Shown: positions 7,803-16,464, counted from the stretch's first letter. The stretch is DNA of 64,000 bases from an uncultured Planctomycetota bacterium (GCA_937944855.1 CALFAY010000013.1:62001-126000), one strand, 5' to 3'. The notes: a model not told the origin generated them from the letters alone. Numbers and translations are program-made.

Positions 7803-10800
7803 ATGGAGCGCGTACGCAGTCATTACTCCCTGTTGGAAGGCGTGAACAGTCCGGAGCAGCTCATCGAACGGGCTGTGCGGACCGGACACGACGTGCTCGC
7901 TCTGACCGACGTGAACAACCTCTACGGGGCGGTGAACTTCGTGGAAGCGGCGCGGCACCACGGCGTCCGGCCGATTCTTGGTTGTCAGCTCCGGGATGAG
8001 GCGAACCGCCAGCAGGCGTCGGTACTGATCGCCGAGCCGAGTGGCTACACGAGCCTGTGCCGCATCCTGAGCCGGTTGCATCTGCGACAGCGGCCGGTGC
8101 TGCTTGATCTGCTGCTGGAAAACGCCGAGGGGCTGCATGTGCTCGTGGATCGGGTGGACATGCTGCCGCCGCTGCGGGAGCGGTTCGGCAAGCGGCTGTG
8201 GGTGGAGATCGTGCGGCCGACGTTGCACCTGGATCGGCCTGTCTCCGCCGAGCGGGAGTTGCTGGAACTGGCTGAGCGGTGGAACGTGCCCGTCGTGGCC
8301 GGCGGCGCGGTCCACTTCGCCGAGCCGCACGGGTACATCGTCCACCGTCTGTTGACAGCCATACGTCACAGCGTGCTGCTCGACCAGTTGCCGCAGCGCT
8401 TGCCGGTCAGCGCCGAGCATTATCTGACCGATACCGAGACGCTTCGCCAGCGGTTCCGCGATCTGCCCGCCGCTCTTGTCAACCTCCGCCGTCTGGCCGA
8501 GCAGTGCCGCTCCGACGTGCTGCCCCGGGGCGTCACGGTTCCCCCGGCCAAGGTGCCGCGCGGCTGGACGGCGTTCGGCTTCCTGCGGGCCTTGTGCGAA
8601 CGCGGGCTGCGGCGCATCGCCGATGAAACGCTCCTTTCTGCCGCGGAAGAAACCTACCGTAACCGTCTGGCCGAGGAACTGCATCTGGTCCAACTTCGCG
8701 ACCTGGCCGACTACTTCCTCGTCGTGCGGGACATCGCCTTGTATGCCCGACGCCGAGGCTTGAGCATGGCCCTGCGGGGTTCGGCAGGCAATTCGCTGAT
8801 CTGTTTTCTGCTGGGCATCACCGACGTCGATCCGCTCCGCTTCGGCCTGCCGCTGGAACGCTTCCTGCACGCCGGCCGGCCCGATCTGCCCGACATCGAC
8901 CTCGACTTCGATTGGCGGGTCCGCGATCAGGTCATCGCCTGGGTGTTCCGCCGCTACGGGGCCGAACACACGGCCATGATCAGTTCGCACCTGTTTTTCC
9001 GACCGGCCCTGGCCTTCCGGGAAGCGGCCAAGGTGCATGGCTTGTCCAACGAGCAGATCAGCCATTTGCTCGAGGAGTGGGAACGGCGGATCACGGAAGA
9101 TGCTTCCACGGATGACCTGCTCCACTCCGCCCCGCCGCGGACATTCCCGCTGGAGGCTGAACGCTGGACGCGCCTGCTCGAAGATACCCGACGATTGCTC
9201 GGCAAACCGCATCATCTGTCCATCCATCCCGGCGGCGTGGTCATCACGCCCGGACCGATCGAAGACCACGTCCCGCTTCAGCGGGCCGCCAAGGGCGTCG
9301 TCATCACCCAGTTGGACAAGGACCCCATCGAGCGGATCGGGCTGGTCAAAATCGACCTGCTGGGCAATCGCGCCTTGTCCACGGTGGACGAGGCCCGCCG
9401 CATCCTGGCCGAGTGCAAGGCCCCAGTGGCCGAACCTGCCCCTTCGCTGCCGCGGCTCGGAAGCGAACAGGACGCGGTCACGCAGCGGGTCGTGGACCTG
9501 CTTCGCCGCGGCGAGACGCTCGGCGTCAATCAACTGGAATCGCCGGCCATGCGGCATCTGCTGGTGCAGATGCAGCCGAGAGGCCTGGAGGACGTGATTC
9601 AGGCCCTGGCCCTGATCCGCCCCGGAGCGGCTTCGATAGGAGCCAAGGAACGCTTCATCCGTCGCCGCCGTGGTCTGGAGCCGACCGTCTTCGACCATCC
9701 GCTTCTGGAACCGCTCCTGGCCGCCACCCACGGCCTGATGCTTTACGAGGACGACGCTCTGGGTGTGGTCCAGATCCTGACCGGCCTTTCGCCGTCCGAA
9801 GCCGACCACTTCCGCAAACGGGTGACGAAGACCCGCGATCCCCAGGAAGCGGCGACGTTGTCCCGTGCCTTTCTGGAGGCCTGTCGGCGTCATGGCGTGG
9901 ATCAGCAGTCGGCGGCGCAGGTCTGGGTGCAGTTGGCGAAGTTCAACAGCTATTCGTTCTGCAAGAGCCACGCCGTCAGCTACGGCCTGATCGCCTGGCA
10001 GGCGGCTCGACTCAAGGTCGTGCATCCGGCGGCGTTCTGGTGTGCCGCCCTGAACAACAACGAAGGGATGTATCCGCGGCGGGTGTATGTCGAGGCGATC
10101 AAGCGGGCTGGCATCCCGGTGCGGCTGCCCTGTGTCAATCGTTCCGGGAGAGTGTTTTCCGTCGAACCTCGGGAGGCTCAAGACGGCGGCGACGCCTGGG
10201 CGATCCGCACCGGCCTGGGACTGGTTCACGGTCTGGAAGAGGCAGCCGTCGAAGCGATCCTGGAAGACCGGCAGCGGCGTGGACCGTTCGCCGATCTGGA
10301 GGATTTTTGCCGGCGTGTTCCGATTGGCCCGGAGGCCCTGTCGCTGCTCGTCCACGCGGGAGCGTTCGATTTCACCGGCCGCAGCCGCCCGGAGCTGTTC
10401 CTCGAAATCGAGATGCTGACGAACGGAGGGCGTCGAACTTCTGGTCTGCCCTTCCCGGCTTGGATGCCGTGGTCTCCGGACGACTACTCCCCCCTGCGCC
10501 GCTGGCAGGGCGAATGGCACTGTCTGGGTTTTTTGACCGGCCCGCATCTCATGGCGTTGTTGCGTCCTCGTCTCCCCAGGGGAATCACCCCCAGCCGCGA
10601 TCTGCACCTGCACATCGGCCGCAAGGTCTGCGTCGCCGGTTTGGTCGCCACCGCCCGCCTGACGGAAACCAAGCACGGCGAGACGATGCAGTTCATGACC
10701 CTGGAAGACGAATGGGGCTTCGTCGATGTCACGTTCTTCCCTGGCACGTTCCCTACCGCCACCTATCTCGGTCTGGGACCGTATCTGGTCTGGGGCACGG

Positions 10801-10883
10801 TCGAGGAGCAGTACGACGTCGTCACCGTGACCGCCAGCCGCTTCGCCAGGCAGCCGATCTCACCCTGGCCCGACGACGCCTGA
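7803..10883 (+). CDS. DnaE-type DNA polymerase III alpha subunit (error-prone/DnaE2-like), PHP domain degenerate
   Basis: A C-family DNA polymerase of 1026 residues, nearer in size to DnaE2/ImuC than to replicative DnaE1. The polymerase core looks intact: RGSAGNSLICFLLGIT, the catalytic aspartates in PDIDLDF, and the third one in LVKIDLLGNRAL. The segment HLSIHPGG resembles the DnaE2 type. A helix-hairpin-helix region (about 800-860) and a C-terminal OB fold (GRKVCVAGLVATARL) follow. The N-terminal PHP domain has lost metal ligands: the usual HxH is RVR (VRSHYSLLEG), TDH is TDV, and GCE is GCQ. No imuA or imuB is adjacent. No good ribosome binding site precedes the ATG; a TATAAT at 7782-7787 lies just upstream but has no matching -35 box. 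DnaE2-like is the best fit; a separate planctomycete DnaE group is possible. Confidence 0.85.
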   Translation: MERVRSHYSLLEGVNSPEQLIERAVRTGHDVLALTDVNNLYGAVNFVEAARHHGVRPILGCQLRDEANRQQASVLIAEPSGYTSLCRILSRLHLRQRPVLLDLLLENAEGLHVLVDRVDMLPPLRERFGKRLWVEIVRPTLHLDRPVSAERELLELAERWNVPVVAGGAVHFAEPHGYIVHRLLTAIRHSVLLDQLPQRLPVSAEHYLTDTETLRQRFRDLPAALVNLRRLAEQCRSDVLPRGVTVPPAKVPRGWTAFGFLRALCERGLRRIADETLLSAAEETYRNRLAEELHLVQLRDLADYFLVVRDIALYARRRGLSMALRGSAGNSLICFLLGITDVDPLRFGLPLERFLHAGRPDLPDIDLDFDWRVRDQVIAWVFRRYGAEHTAMISSHLFFRPALAFREAAKVHGLSNEQISHLLEEWERRITEDASTDDLLHSAPPRTFPLEAERWTRLLEDTRRLLGKPHHLSIHPGGVVITPGPIEDHVPLQRAAKGVVITQLDKDPIERIGLVKIDLLGNRALSTVDEARRILAECKAPVAEPAPSLPRLGSEQDAVTQRVVDLLRRGETLGVNQLESPAMRHLLVQMQPRGLEDVIQALALIRPGAASIGAKERFIRRRRGLEPTVFDHPLLEPLLAATHGLMLYEDDALGVVQILTGLSPSEADHFRKRVTKTRDPQEAATLSRAFLEACRRHGVDQQSAAQVWVQLAKFNSYSFCKSHAVSYGLIAWQAARLKVVHPAAFWCAALNNNEGMYPRRVYVEAIKRAGIPVRLPCVNRSGRVFSVEPREAQDGGDAWAIRTGLGLVHGLEEAAVEAILEDRQRRGPFADLEDFCRRVPIGPEALSLLVHAGAFDFTGRSRPELFLEIEMLTNGGRRTSGLPFPAWMPWSPDDYSPLRRWQGEWHCLGFLTGPHLMALLRPRLPRGITPSRDLHLHIGRKVCVAGLVATARLTETKHGETMQFMTLEDEWGFVDVTFFPGTFPTATYLGLGPYLVWGTVEEQYDVVTVTASRFARQPISPWPDDA

Positions 10884-10999
10884 CGACATTCCCACTCTTG
10901 CCGGTTGTCCCCGTCGCCTTCGACACGGACAATGAAGTACAACGAGCGAAGCCAACGGATGGCCGAGAGGACTTTCTCCCTGCGAGCGACGAGGCCGAC

Positions 11000-11845
11000 A
11001 TGCTCCGACCTTGCAAGATCGCGGCTGTGCAGATGGACTGCAAGCTCGGCGACATTCCGTTCAATCTGCACCAGATGACCGCTCGGCTGAACGAGGCCGC
11101 TCGACACGGGGCACGGCTGGTCGTGTTTCCGGAGTGCATCCTGTGCGGCTACTGCTTCGAGAGCCGGGACGAGGCTTTCGCTCAGGCCGAGCCGGTCCCG
11201 GGTCCGAGCGTCGAAGTGCTGATGCTGACCTGCCGGGAGCTGGAAATCTATACCGTGTACGGCCTGTTGGAGCGGGACGGCGAGCAGCTTTTCAACACGC
11301 TGGCTCTGGTCGGACCCCAGGGGTTGATCGCCTCATACCGCAAGATTCACCTGCCGTTCCTGGGCGCGGACCGCTTCACCACGCCGGGGGATCGGCCGTT
11401 CGCTGTGCATGATGTCAACGGACTCAAGCTCGGCATGAACATCTGCTACGACGGCAGTTTTCCCGAATCGGCCCGCGTCCTGACGCTGCTGGGGGCCGAT
11501 CTCATCGTGCTCCCGACCAACTGGCCGCCGGAGGCCCGTGTCAATCCCCTGCACGTCGTGCCGACCCGGGCCTTCGAGAACCGCGTCTATTACGCCGCGG
11601 TCAATCGCGTCGGCGAGGAGCGCGGCGTCCGCTTCGTCGGCCTGAGCCGCATCGTTGCCCCCGACGGGTCTTCGCTGGCGGCCTCTGAATCGGATCGGGA
11701 AGAGATTTTGTATGCGGAGATCGACCCAGCCCAGGCTCGACGGAAACGGATCGTCCATGCCTCGGGCAAGTACGAACTGGACCGGATCGCCGACCGTCGG
11801 CCGGAAATGTACGGCCCGCTTGTCCAGAAGAAGGAAAAGACATGA
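11000..11845 (+). CDS. Carbon-nitrogen hydrolase (nitrilase superfamily)
   Basis: A 281-residue nitrilase-fold amidase that should hydrolyse a non-peptide C-N bond through a cysteine nucleophile. The catalytic triad is visible: Glu in VVFPECILCGY, Lys in YRKIHLPFLG and Cys in GMNICYDGSFPESAR. Substrate cannot be assigned; the ordering and the size suit omega-amidase, N-carbamoyl hydrolase or similar groups. The start chosen is the ATG at 11000 (MLRPCKIAAVQMD), where the family normally begins; the ribosome binding site is weak. The stop overlaps the next gene by four bases, which makes it the first gene of a short run ending in tsaB. Confidence 0.85.
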   Translation: MLRPCKIAAVQMDCKLGDIPFNLHQMTARLNEAARHGARLVVFPECILCGYCFESRDEAFAQAEPVPGPSVEVLMLTCRELEIYTVYGLLERDGEQLFNTLALVGPQGLIASYRKIHLPFLGADRFTTPGDRPFAVHDVNGLKLGMNICYDGSFPESARVLTLLGADLIVLPTNWPPEARVNPLHVVPTRAFENRVYYAAVNRVGEERGVRFVGLSRIVAPDGSSLAASESDREEILYAEIDPAQARRKRIVHASGKYELDRIADRRPEMYGPLVQKKEKT

Positions 11846-12063
11846 ACGCACGGGTCGTACTCAGTCTGGTCATGATGGTGGTGTGGCTGGGCCTGTTCGC
11901 CTATTTTCTGGTGCGCTACGAGCACTTCCGTGATCCGCTCTCCGGCGAGCCGATGGTCCTGCTCCTGTGGCTGCTGGTGCCGGCGGCCTTGATCTGGAAC
12001 GCCCTGCGAGCCTACTACAGTTGGAAACCGAGTCGCCCTCCGATTCGACGACCCGATGAGTGA
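11842..12063 (+). CDS. Small two-helix membrane protein of unknown function
   Basis: A 73-residue protein with two hydrophobic segments (about residues 4-24 and 38-56) joined by a short polar loop, and a basic, proline-rich C-terminus. No family is recognised. Translation is coupled at both ends: its ATG overlaps the hydrolase stop (ATGA) and its own stop lies 8 bases inside tsaB. This strict coupling supports it as a real gene. Confidence 0.7.
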   Translation: MNARVVLSLVMMVVWLGLFAYFLVRYEHFRDPLSGEPMVLLLWLLVPAALIWNALRAYYSWKPSRPPIRRPDE

Positions 12064-12790
12064 AACGGACCTCAAGACGCTGATTCTGGAAACTTCCGGC
12101 CGCAGCGGGACGGTGGCCGTCGCCGAGGGCGGGACCGTTCTGGCCGAGCGACGCTTGGACGAACGGCGGCGACATACCCGCGATCTGGCCCCGGCAGTCC
12201 GTGATCTGCTCCACCAGTGCGGCTGGAAGCCGACGGACGTCGCAGCGGTCATCGTCGATCTCGGACCGGGGAGTTACACGGGACTGCGGGTCGGCATCAT
12301 GTCGGCCAAGATCTGGGCGTATGCGACGGGCTGTCGGCTCATCGGCGTCCCGGCGTTCGCTGCGGTCGCCTGGCAGACTCTGGAGTCCTTGCCGACGCGA
12401 TCCGGACCGCTGCCAGTCTGGGTCGTCAACGACGCTCAGCAGAACCGGGTCTATTGCCAGCGCTTCGACGTCGGGGGAACGGCGACGGGGAACGCGGCTT
12501 CGCTGGCCGCTTTGACCAGCCTGGCTGTCAGGCCCGTGGAGCAGTGGATCGCGGAGTTGACGGCGGAGGATTGCGTCAGCGGTCCGGGACTGCGGCTGCA
12601 TCGGGACAAGTTGCCGTCGCAGGTGCAGGTGGTCCCCGAGTCGGCATGGGATCCGCAGCCGAAGGCATTGCTGCGTCTGGGACTCGATCGCCTGGCCCGG
12701 GGCGAAAGCGACAATGTCATCGCCGTGGAACCGCTTTACGCCCGCCGCAGTTCTGCCGAGGAGATGTGGGAAAAACGCCACGGAGTTTGA
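12056..12790 (+). CDS. tsaB: tRNA threonylcarbamoyladenosine biosynthesis protein TsaB
   Basis: TsaB is the non-catalytic partner of TsaD in making t6A at position 37 of ANN-reading tRNAs. The 244-residue protein has the typical N-terminal ILETSGRSGTVAVAEGG, the RHTRDLAPAVRDLLHQ segment, and the hallmark VDLGPGSYTGLRVGIMSAK. The actin-like fold and length fit. tsaD, tsaC and tsaE are not in the window. It overlaps the preceding small membrane protein gene and is followed by mlaE after 115 bases. Confidence 0.93.
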   Translation: MSETDLKTLILETSGRSGTVAVAEGGTVLAERRLDERRRHTRDLAPAVRDLLHQCGWKPTDVAAVIVDLGPGSYTGLRVGIMSAKIWAYATGCRLIGVPAFAAVAWQTLESLPTRSGPLPVWVVNDAQQNRVYCQRFDVGGTATGNAASLAALTSLAVRPVEQWIAELTAEDCVSGPGLRLHRDKLPSQVQVVPESAWDPQPKALLRLGLDRLARGESDNVIAVEPLYARRSSAEEMWEKRHGV

Positions 12791-12905
12791 CGGCTCGGCC
12801 AATTGTCAGGAAGCAGACAACTCAAGCAGACAGACGGAAAGTGACGATGATACCGGAAAACGTGGGACCAGCAGGCTTGCCAAGCTTTACGCCGGAACGG
12901 AAGAC

Positions 12906-13724
12906 ATGGCTTCGGTGGCGGAGCGCAGCGACGATCTGATCACCCGCCTGGGCGGGGCCGTCTTCGAATTTGTCGAAGCCTGGGGCGATGTGGCCTCGTT
13001 CGCCGGCTCCGCTCTGTGGCTGATGTTCACGAGCCGACCCAGCCGCGGCACGTTGACGCCGAACTTCTATCAGATCGGCGTGCGTTCGGTGCCGGTCATC
13101 GGCATCACGGGGCTGTTCATCGGCATGGTCCTGGCCGTCCAGAGCTACGCCGACTTTATGAAACTACCCGGCATGAGGGGTTGGCTGGGGGTGGCAGTCA
13201 ACGGCAGCGTGATCCGGGAGCTAGGACCGGTGCTGGCCGCGACCATGCTCGCCGGACGCATCGGCAGTGCCATCGCCGCCGAACTGGGCACCATGCGTGT
13301 CACCGAACAGATCGATGCCCTCATCTGCCTGGGGGCCAATCCGATCCGCTATCTGGTGGTGCCTCGTTTTCTGGCCTGCGTCTTCCTCATCCCGCTGCTG
13401 ACCATTCTGGCCGACTTCATGGGCGTCATGGGCGGCGCGTTCATCGCTACCCAGTATTTCGGCATCGAACCGTATGAATACTGGACCCGCTCGCAGCAGG
13501 AAGTCGGGTTGTGGGACATCGGCACGGGACTGTTCAAGAGCATGGTCTTCGGAGCGGCCATTGCCATCATCAGTTGTCATCGCGGGTTCCACAGCAGTGG
13601 CGGAGCGGAGGGCGTGGGCCGAGCGGCGACCAACGCCTTCGTCATGTCTTTCGTCGCCATCCTGATCCTCGATTTCTTCCTGGCCATGTTCTTCAACACG
13701 GTTTATGCGCGCTTGTGGGGTTGA
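12906..13724 (+). CDS. mlaE: MlaE-family ABC transporter permease
   Basis: MlaE is the inner membrane permease of the Mla/MCE phospholipid transporter. The 272-residue protein has about five to six membrane segments and the family signatures IGITGLFIGMVLAVQSY, VIRELGPVLAATMLAGRIG and AAELGTMRVTEQIDAL. I chose the ATG at 12906 (MASVAERSDD), because the upstream 64 residues in the same frame overlap the end of tsaB and look unlike the family. Mla transporters move phospholipid between inner and outer membrane; direction here is unknown. It forms an operon with the ATPase and MCE genes that follow with gaps of 6 and 26 bases. Confidence 0.92.
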   Translation: MASVAERSDDLITRLGGAVFEFVEAWGDVASFAGSALWLMFTSRPSRGTLTPNFYQIGVRSVPVIGITGLFIGMVLAVQSYADFMKLPGMRGWLGVAVNGSVIRELGPVLAATMLAGRIGSAIAAELGTMRVTEQIDALICLGANPIRYLVVPRFLACVFLIPLLTILADFMGVMGGAFIATQYFGIEPYEYWTRSQQEVGLWDIGTGLFKSMVFGAAIAIISCHRGFHSSGGAEGVGRAATNAFVMSFVAILILDFFLAMFFNTVYARLWG

Positions 13725-13730
13725 TCGGTC

Positions 13731-14519
13731 ATGAGTGGCGAGCCGCTAGTTCGTCTGGAGCACGTCGGCATGCGTTTCGGAGGACAGCAAGTCCTCCGCG
13801 ATCTGACTTTGAACATCCACCGCGGCCAGACCGTGGCGGTCATTGGGGAAAGCGGTTGCGGCAAGACGGTGTTTCTCAAGCTCATCATCGGCCTGCTGCG
13901 GCCGAGCACGGGTCGAATCCTGTTCGACAATCAGTCTTTGTTCGAGCTCAGCGAAGCGGAACTGACCCGGCAACGGCTTCGCTTCGGCTTCGTGTTCCAG
14001 ATGGCGGCATTGTTCGACTCGCTGAGCGTGTTCGACAATATCGCCTTTCCGCTTCGGGAACACACCCAGCGGAGCGAGGCGGAAATTGCCGCCGAGGTCC
14101 GGCAACGGCTTCTGGAAGTCGGCCTCTCTCCCGGCGTGGAAACGAAAAAACCGGCGGAACTCTCAGGTGGCATGCGGAAGCGCGTCGGTCTGGCCCGGGC
14201 CTTGGTCATGAACCCGGAGATCATCCTGTACGACGAGCCGACGACCGGCCTCGACCCGGTCATGAGCGACGTCATCAACGAGCTGATCCTCCAGACGCAT
14301 CGGCGGCGCGGGGTCACCAGCGTGGTCGTGACCCATGACATGAGGACGGTCGAGAAGACGGCGCAGCGCGTGATCATGCTGGCCCCGCTCAGCAGCCTCA
14401 AGCCGGATGAGCCGCAGATTCTCTTCGACGGCGACTTGACCGCCCTGCGCGCCTGCACCGATGAGCGCGTCAGCCGCTTCGTCCGCGGCGAAGCAGGGCT
14501 GCTGAGCGTGGCGGGATGA
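13731..14519 (+). CDS. mlaF: MlaF-type ABC transporter ATPase
   Basis: The cytoplasmic ATPase that should drive the MlaE permease. It has all nucleotide-binding motifs: Walker A GESGCGKT, the Q-loop in FVFQMAALFDSLSV, the signature LSGGMRKRVGLARAL, Walker B IILYDEPTTGLDP, and the H-loop VVVTHD. Residues GMRKRVGLARAL and the TTGLDPVMSDVI segment are typical of Mla/Ttg2A ATPases. Length (262) is normal. The gene lies six bases after mlaE and ends close to the start of mlaD. Confidence 0.93.
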   Translation: MSGEPLVRLEHVGMRFGGQQVLRDLTLNIHRGQTVAVIGESGCGKTVFLKLIIGLLRPSTGRILFDNQSLFELSEAELTRQRLRFGFVFQMAALFDSLSVFDNIAFPLREHTQRSEAEIAAEVRQRLLEVGLSPGVETKKPAELSGGMRKRVGLARALVMNPEIILYDEPTTGLDPVMSDVINELILQTHRRRGVTSVVVTHDMRTVEKTAQRVIMLAPLSSLKPDEPQILFDGDLTALRACTDERVSRFVRGEAGLLSVAG

Positions 14520-14545
14520 GTCCAGGGAACCTGGCGAGGGATGCC

Positions 14546-16009
14546 ATGAACGAACAAGCCATTAAGTTCCGCATCGGGGTCTTCGTCCTGTCGGCGGCGA
14601 TCCTGCTGGCGATTCTGATCATTCTGTTCGGCCGACTGCCGACGGTGTTCACCCGGCAGATCGAATACACGGTGCGCTTCCAACAGGCCCCTGGCGTGGA
14701 GCCGGGCACCCCGGTCCGCAAGTCGGGCATCAAGATCGGCGAGGTGGTCTCCGTGGATCTGGATCCGGCGACCGGCATCGTCACCGTCCGGCTGGTCGTC
14801 GATCCGAAGTACCAACTGCTGCAAAGCGACGAAGCGACCCTGGGCCGCGGACTGCTTGGCGATACCACGGTCAATTTCGAGCCGAAACCACAAAGACCCG
14901 ATCAGGAACCTGCTCCCACGGGGCACGTTTTCGAGGGGCAGATTTCTCCCGACCTGGCGGCGGCCCTGCGACGCGCGTCCGATCTGATCCCGGTTACGGA
15001 AGGCACTTTGCAGGAGATTCGCGGAGCAGTGCGGGCCATCAGCGAGGCCATTCCCGAAGTCCGGCGAACCAACACGGAGATTCAGATCGCGGCCAGCAAC
15101 TTTGGCAGGGCGGCGGAAGGCATTGACAATCTGATCCGCGGCAATCAGGACCGGCTCATCCGGGCCGTGGACGCCTTCGTCGAGGCAGCTGGCCGGACCG
15201 CCGATCTCCTCAACGAGGAGAACCGCCGCAACTTCACCTTCGCCCTGCAAAACGTCCGCAACGCCAGCAACCGCTTGGAGAACCTGGTCCACGAAACCGA
15301 GCAACTTCTCGCCGAGAGCCGCAAAACGGTCAAGACGGTCAACGATCAGGTCGAGACCGTGGGCAAGAACACGGATGCGTTCCTGACCGAGGCTCGTGCT
15401 TTCGTGAAAAACACCAACGACCGCATCGACGCCACGGCCAAACAGGCCGAGGTCCTCATGACCGAGTCGCAGAAGACGGTCAAGCAGGTTGGCGACCGGG
15501 TCGAGAATGTCGGCCGGAACGCCGAAGCGTTGATCGGCGAGAGCCGCCAGACGGTCCGGCTGATCGGCGACCGCGTGGACAGCACCTCCCGCCAGGCCGA
15601 CGAACTCCTCAAGGAAAGCCGCGTCGTGGTCAAACAAGTCAGCGACACGCTGACCCGCACCGATGAGGTGCTGACCAATCTCCAAGCCGCCACCAAGCCG
15701 CTGGCCGAACGTGCTCCGTCGGTCATGCGGAACCTGGACGAAAGTTCGGTGCGAATCAACCAGATCAGCTACAATCTGGCCGAGTTTACCAAGCTGCTCA
15801 ACCAGCCCAACGGCACCGTGCAAAAACTGGTCGCTGACCCGGCCTTGTACAACAACGTCAACAGCGTCGCCATCGGCCTGAGCAAATCCATGAGCCGACT
15901 CGACGCCATCCTCCGCGACCTGGAGTTATTTGCCGACAAGGTCGCCCGGCACCCGGAGTTGCTCGGAGTCAGCGGCGCGGTCAACCCCAGCTCCGGCTTG
16001 AAGCGGTGA
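14546..16009 (+). CDS. mlaD: MlaD-type MCE domain protein with long repeat coiled coil
   Basis: The substrate-binding MCE protein of the transporter. It has one N-terminal membrane anchor (about residues 8-28), then an MCE domain (about 36-115: VRFQQAPGVEPGTPVRKSG, then GEVVSVDLDP and RGLLGDTTVNFE). The remaining 370 residues are mostly helical, with five tandem copies of a 25-residue unit, so the protein is much longer (487) than E. coli MlaD (about 180). Long MCE tails can form a tube across the periplasm, as in PqiB. I chose the ATG at 14546 with GAGGGA 6 bases upstream; an in-frame ATG at 14516 overlaps the mlaF stop as ATGA and is also possible. Confidence 0.88.
   Translation: MNEQAIKFRIGVFVLSAAILLAILIILFGRLPTVFTRQIEYTVRFQQAPGVEPGTPVRKSGIKIGEVVSVDLDPATGIVTVRLVVDPKYQLLQSDEATLGRGLLGDTTVNFEPKPQRPDQEPAPTGHVFEGQISPDLAAALRRASDLIPVTEGTLQEIRGAVRAISEAIPEVRRTNTEIQIAASNFGRAAEGIDNLIRGNQDRLIRAVDAFVEAAGRTADLLNEENRRNFTFALQNVRNASNRLENLVHETEQLLAESRKTVKTVNDQVETVGKNTDAFLTEARAFVKNTNDRIDATAKQAEVLMTESQKTVKQVGDRVENVGRNAEALIGESRQTVRLIGDRVDSTSRQADELLKESRVVVKQVSDTLTRTDEVLTNLQAATKPLAERAPSVMRNLDESSVRINQISYNLAEFTKLLNQPNGTVQKLVADPALYNNVNSVAIGLSKSMSRLDAILRDLELFADKVARHPELLGVSGAVNPSSGLKR
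15314..15676 (+). repeat. 75-base (25-residue) tandem repeat in mlaD, about 4.8 copies
   Basis: Units begin at 15314, 15389, 15464, 15539 and 15614. Each encodes a segment of the pattern E-[SA]-R/Q-x-x-V-K-x-[VT]-x-D-x-[VIL], then N/Q-A-[DE]-x-L. The period of 25 residues fits a coiled coil made of two heptads and one hendecad. The last unit stops after 21 residues. Confidence 0.8.
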
Positions 16010-16024
16010 AGCGAGGCCGCATCC

Positions 16025-16336
16025 GTGGTTATGGACTGGCTGCGCTCGTGGTTGTCCCGCCCAAAACCGCCGCCGGAATATGTCTTGCTCACCCGTGTCG
16101 GCTGCCACCTGTGCGATGACGCCAAACGACTTCTGGAGCGGCTTCAGACCGAGTTTGAATTCACGCTGCGGGTCGTCGATGTGGATGGCCATGCCGATCT
16201 CGTGCGGCAGTACGGCGACAAGGTGCCGTTGATCCTGATGCAAGGCCGCCCCCGACTGTGGGGACGGGTCAACCCCGTGCTTTTGCGGCGGATGGTCGAG
16301 AAGGCGTGTCCTCGCCGTCGGCCTGATAGCGCCTGA
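16025..16336 (+). CDS. Glutaredoxin-like thiol oxidoreductase
   Basis: A 103-residue thioredoxin-fold protein of the glutaredoxin/DUF836 kind. The redox motif is CHLC (Cys27 and Cys30) in TRVGCHLCDDAKRLLERL, followed by the cis-proline segment KVPLIL and a C-terminal helix. It may reduce disulfides or support cytochrome or iron-sulfur assembly; the sequence does not settle this. The GTG at 16025 has GAGG 8 bases upstream; an ATG at 16031 is an alternative. It follows mlaD after 15 bases and probably shares its transcript. Confidence 0.8.
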   Translation: MVMDWLRSWLSRPKPPPEYVLLTRVGCHLCDDAKRLLERLQTEFEFTLRVVDVDGHADLVRQYGDKVPLILMQGRPRLWGRVNPVLLRRMVEKACPRRRPDSA

Positions 16337-16353
16337 GCGACTCTCCCAGCCGC

Positions 16354-16398
16354 AAAAAAACCCCGCTGATCTCCCTGGTGACAGGTCGAACAGCGGGG
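16354..16398 (-). terminator. Intrinsic terminator, minus strand
   Basis: Read on the minus strand, CCCCGCTG (16398-16391) pairs perfectly with CAGCGGGG (16368-16361), followed at once by seven T residues (16360-16354). An inner CCTG/CAGG pair shortens the 22-base loop. It could end the dipeptidase transcript, whose stop is about 180 bases upstream, or a short RNA from the promoter at 16437-16464. Confidence 0.7.
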
Positions 16399-16430
16399 CC
16401 GGAACAGAGAAGAGGCCGAAACCGAATCTA
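16354..16430 (-). ncRNA. Candidate small RNA of about 77 bases
   Basis: A minus-strand promoter candidate (16437-16464) would start a transcript near 16430, and the intrinsic terminator ends it at about 16354. No reading frame in this stretch looks like a gene. The 5' part contains a GGCC-flanked pyrimidine-rich segment, and the 3' end is the terminator hairpin. No known RNA family is recognised. It rests on promoter and terminator patterns alone. Confidence 0.3.
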
Positions 16431-16436
16431 GGCCGT

Positions 16437-16464
16437 ATCCTAAATCCACCAAATCCTTTGTCAA
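16437..16464 (-). promoter_or_regulatory. Candidate sigma-70-type promoter, minus strand
   Basis: On the minus strand, a perfect TTGACA (16464-16459) is followed after 16 bases by TAGGAT (16442-16437), which matches the -10 consensus at four positions. No protein gene lies directly downstream on that strand; the next element is the terminator at 16398-16354. Confidence 0.4.

Noticed and set aside
7731-10676. Minus-strand frame of 981 residues opposite the polymerase gene
   Set aside because: It mirrors the codon use of a GC-rich gene on the other strand and shows no motif; the DnaE motifs are all on the plus strand.
9413-10999. N-terminal extension of the C-N hydrolase frame into the polymerase gene
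   Set aside because: The frame is open, but the first 529 codons are out of frame with DnaE and Arg/Pro-rich; the nitrilase fold starts at 11000.
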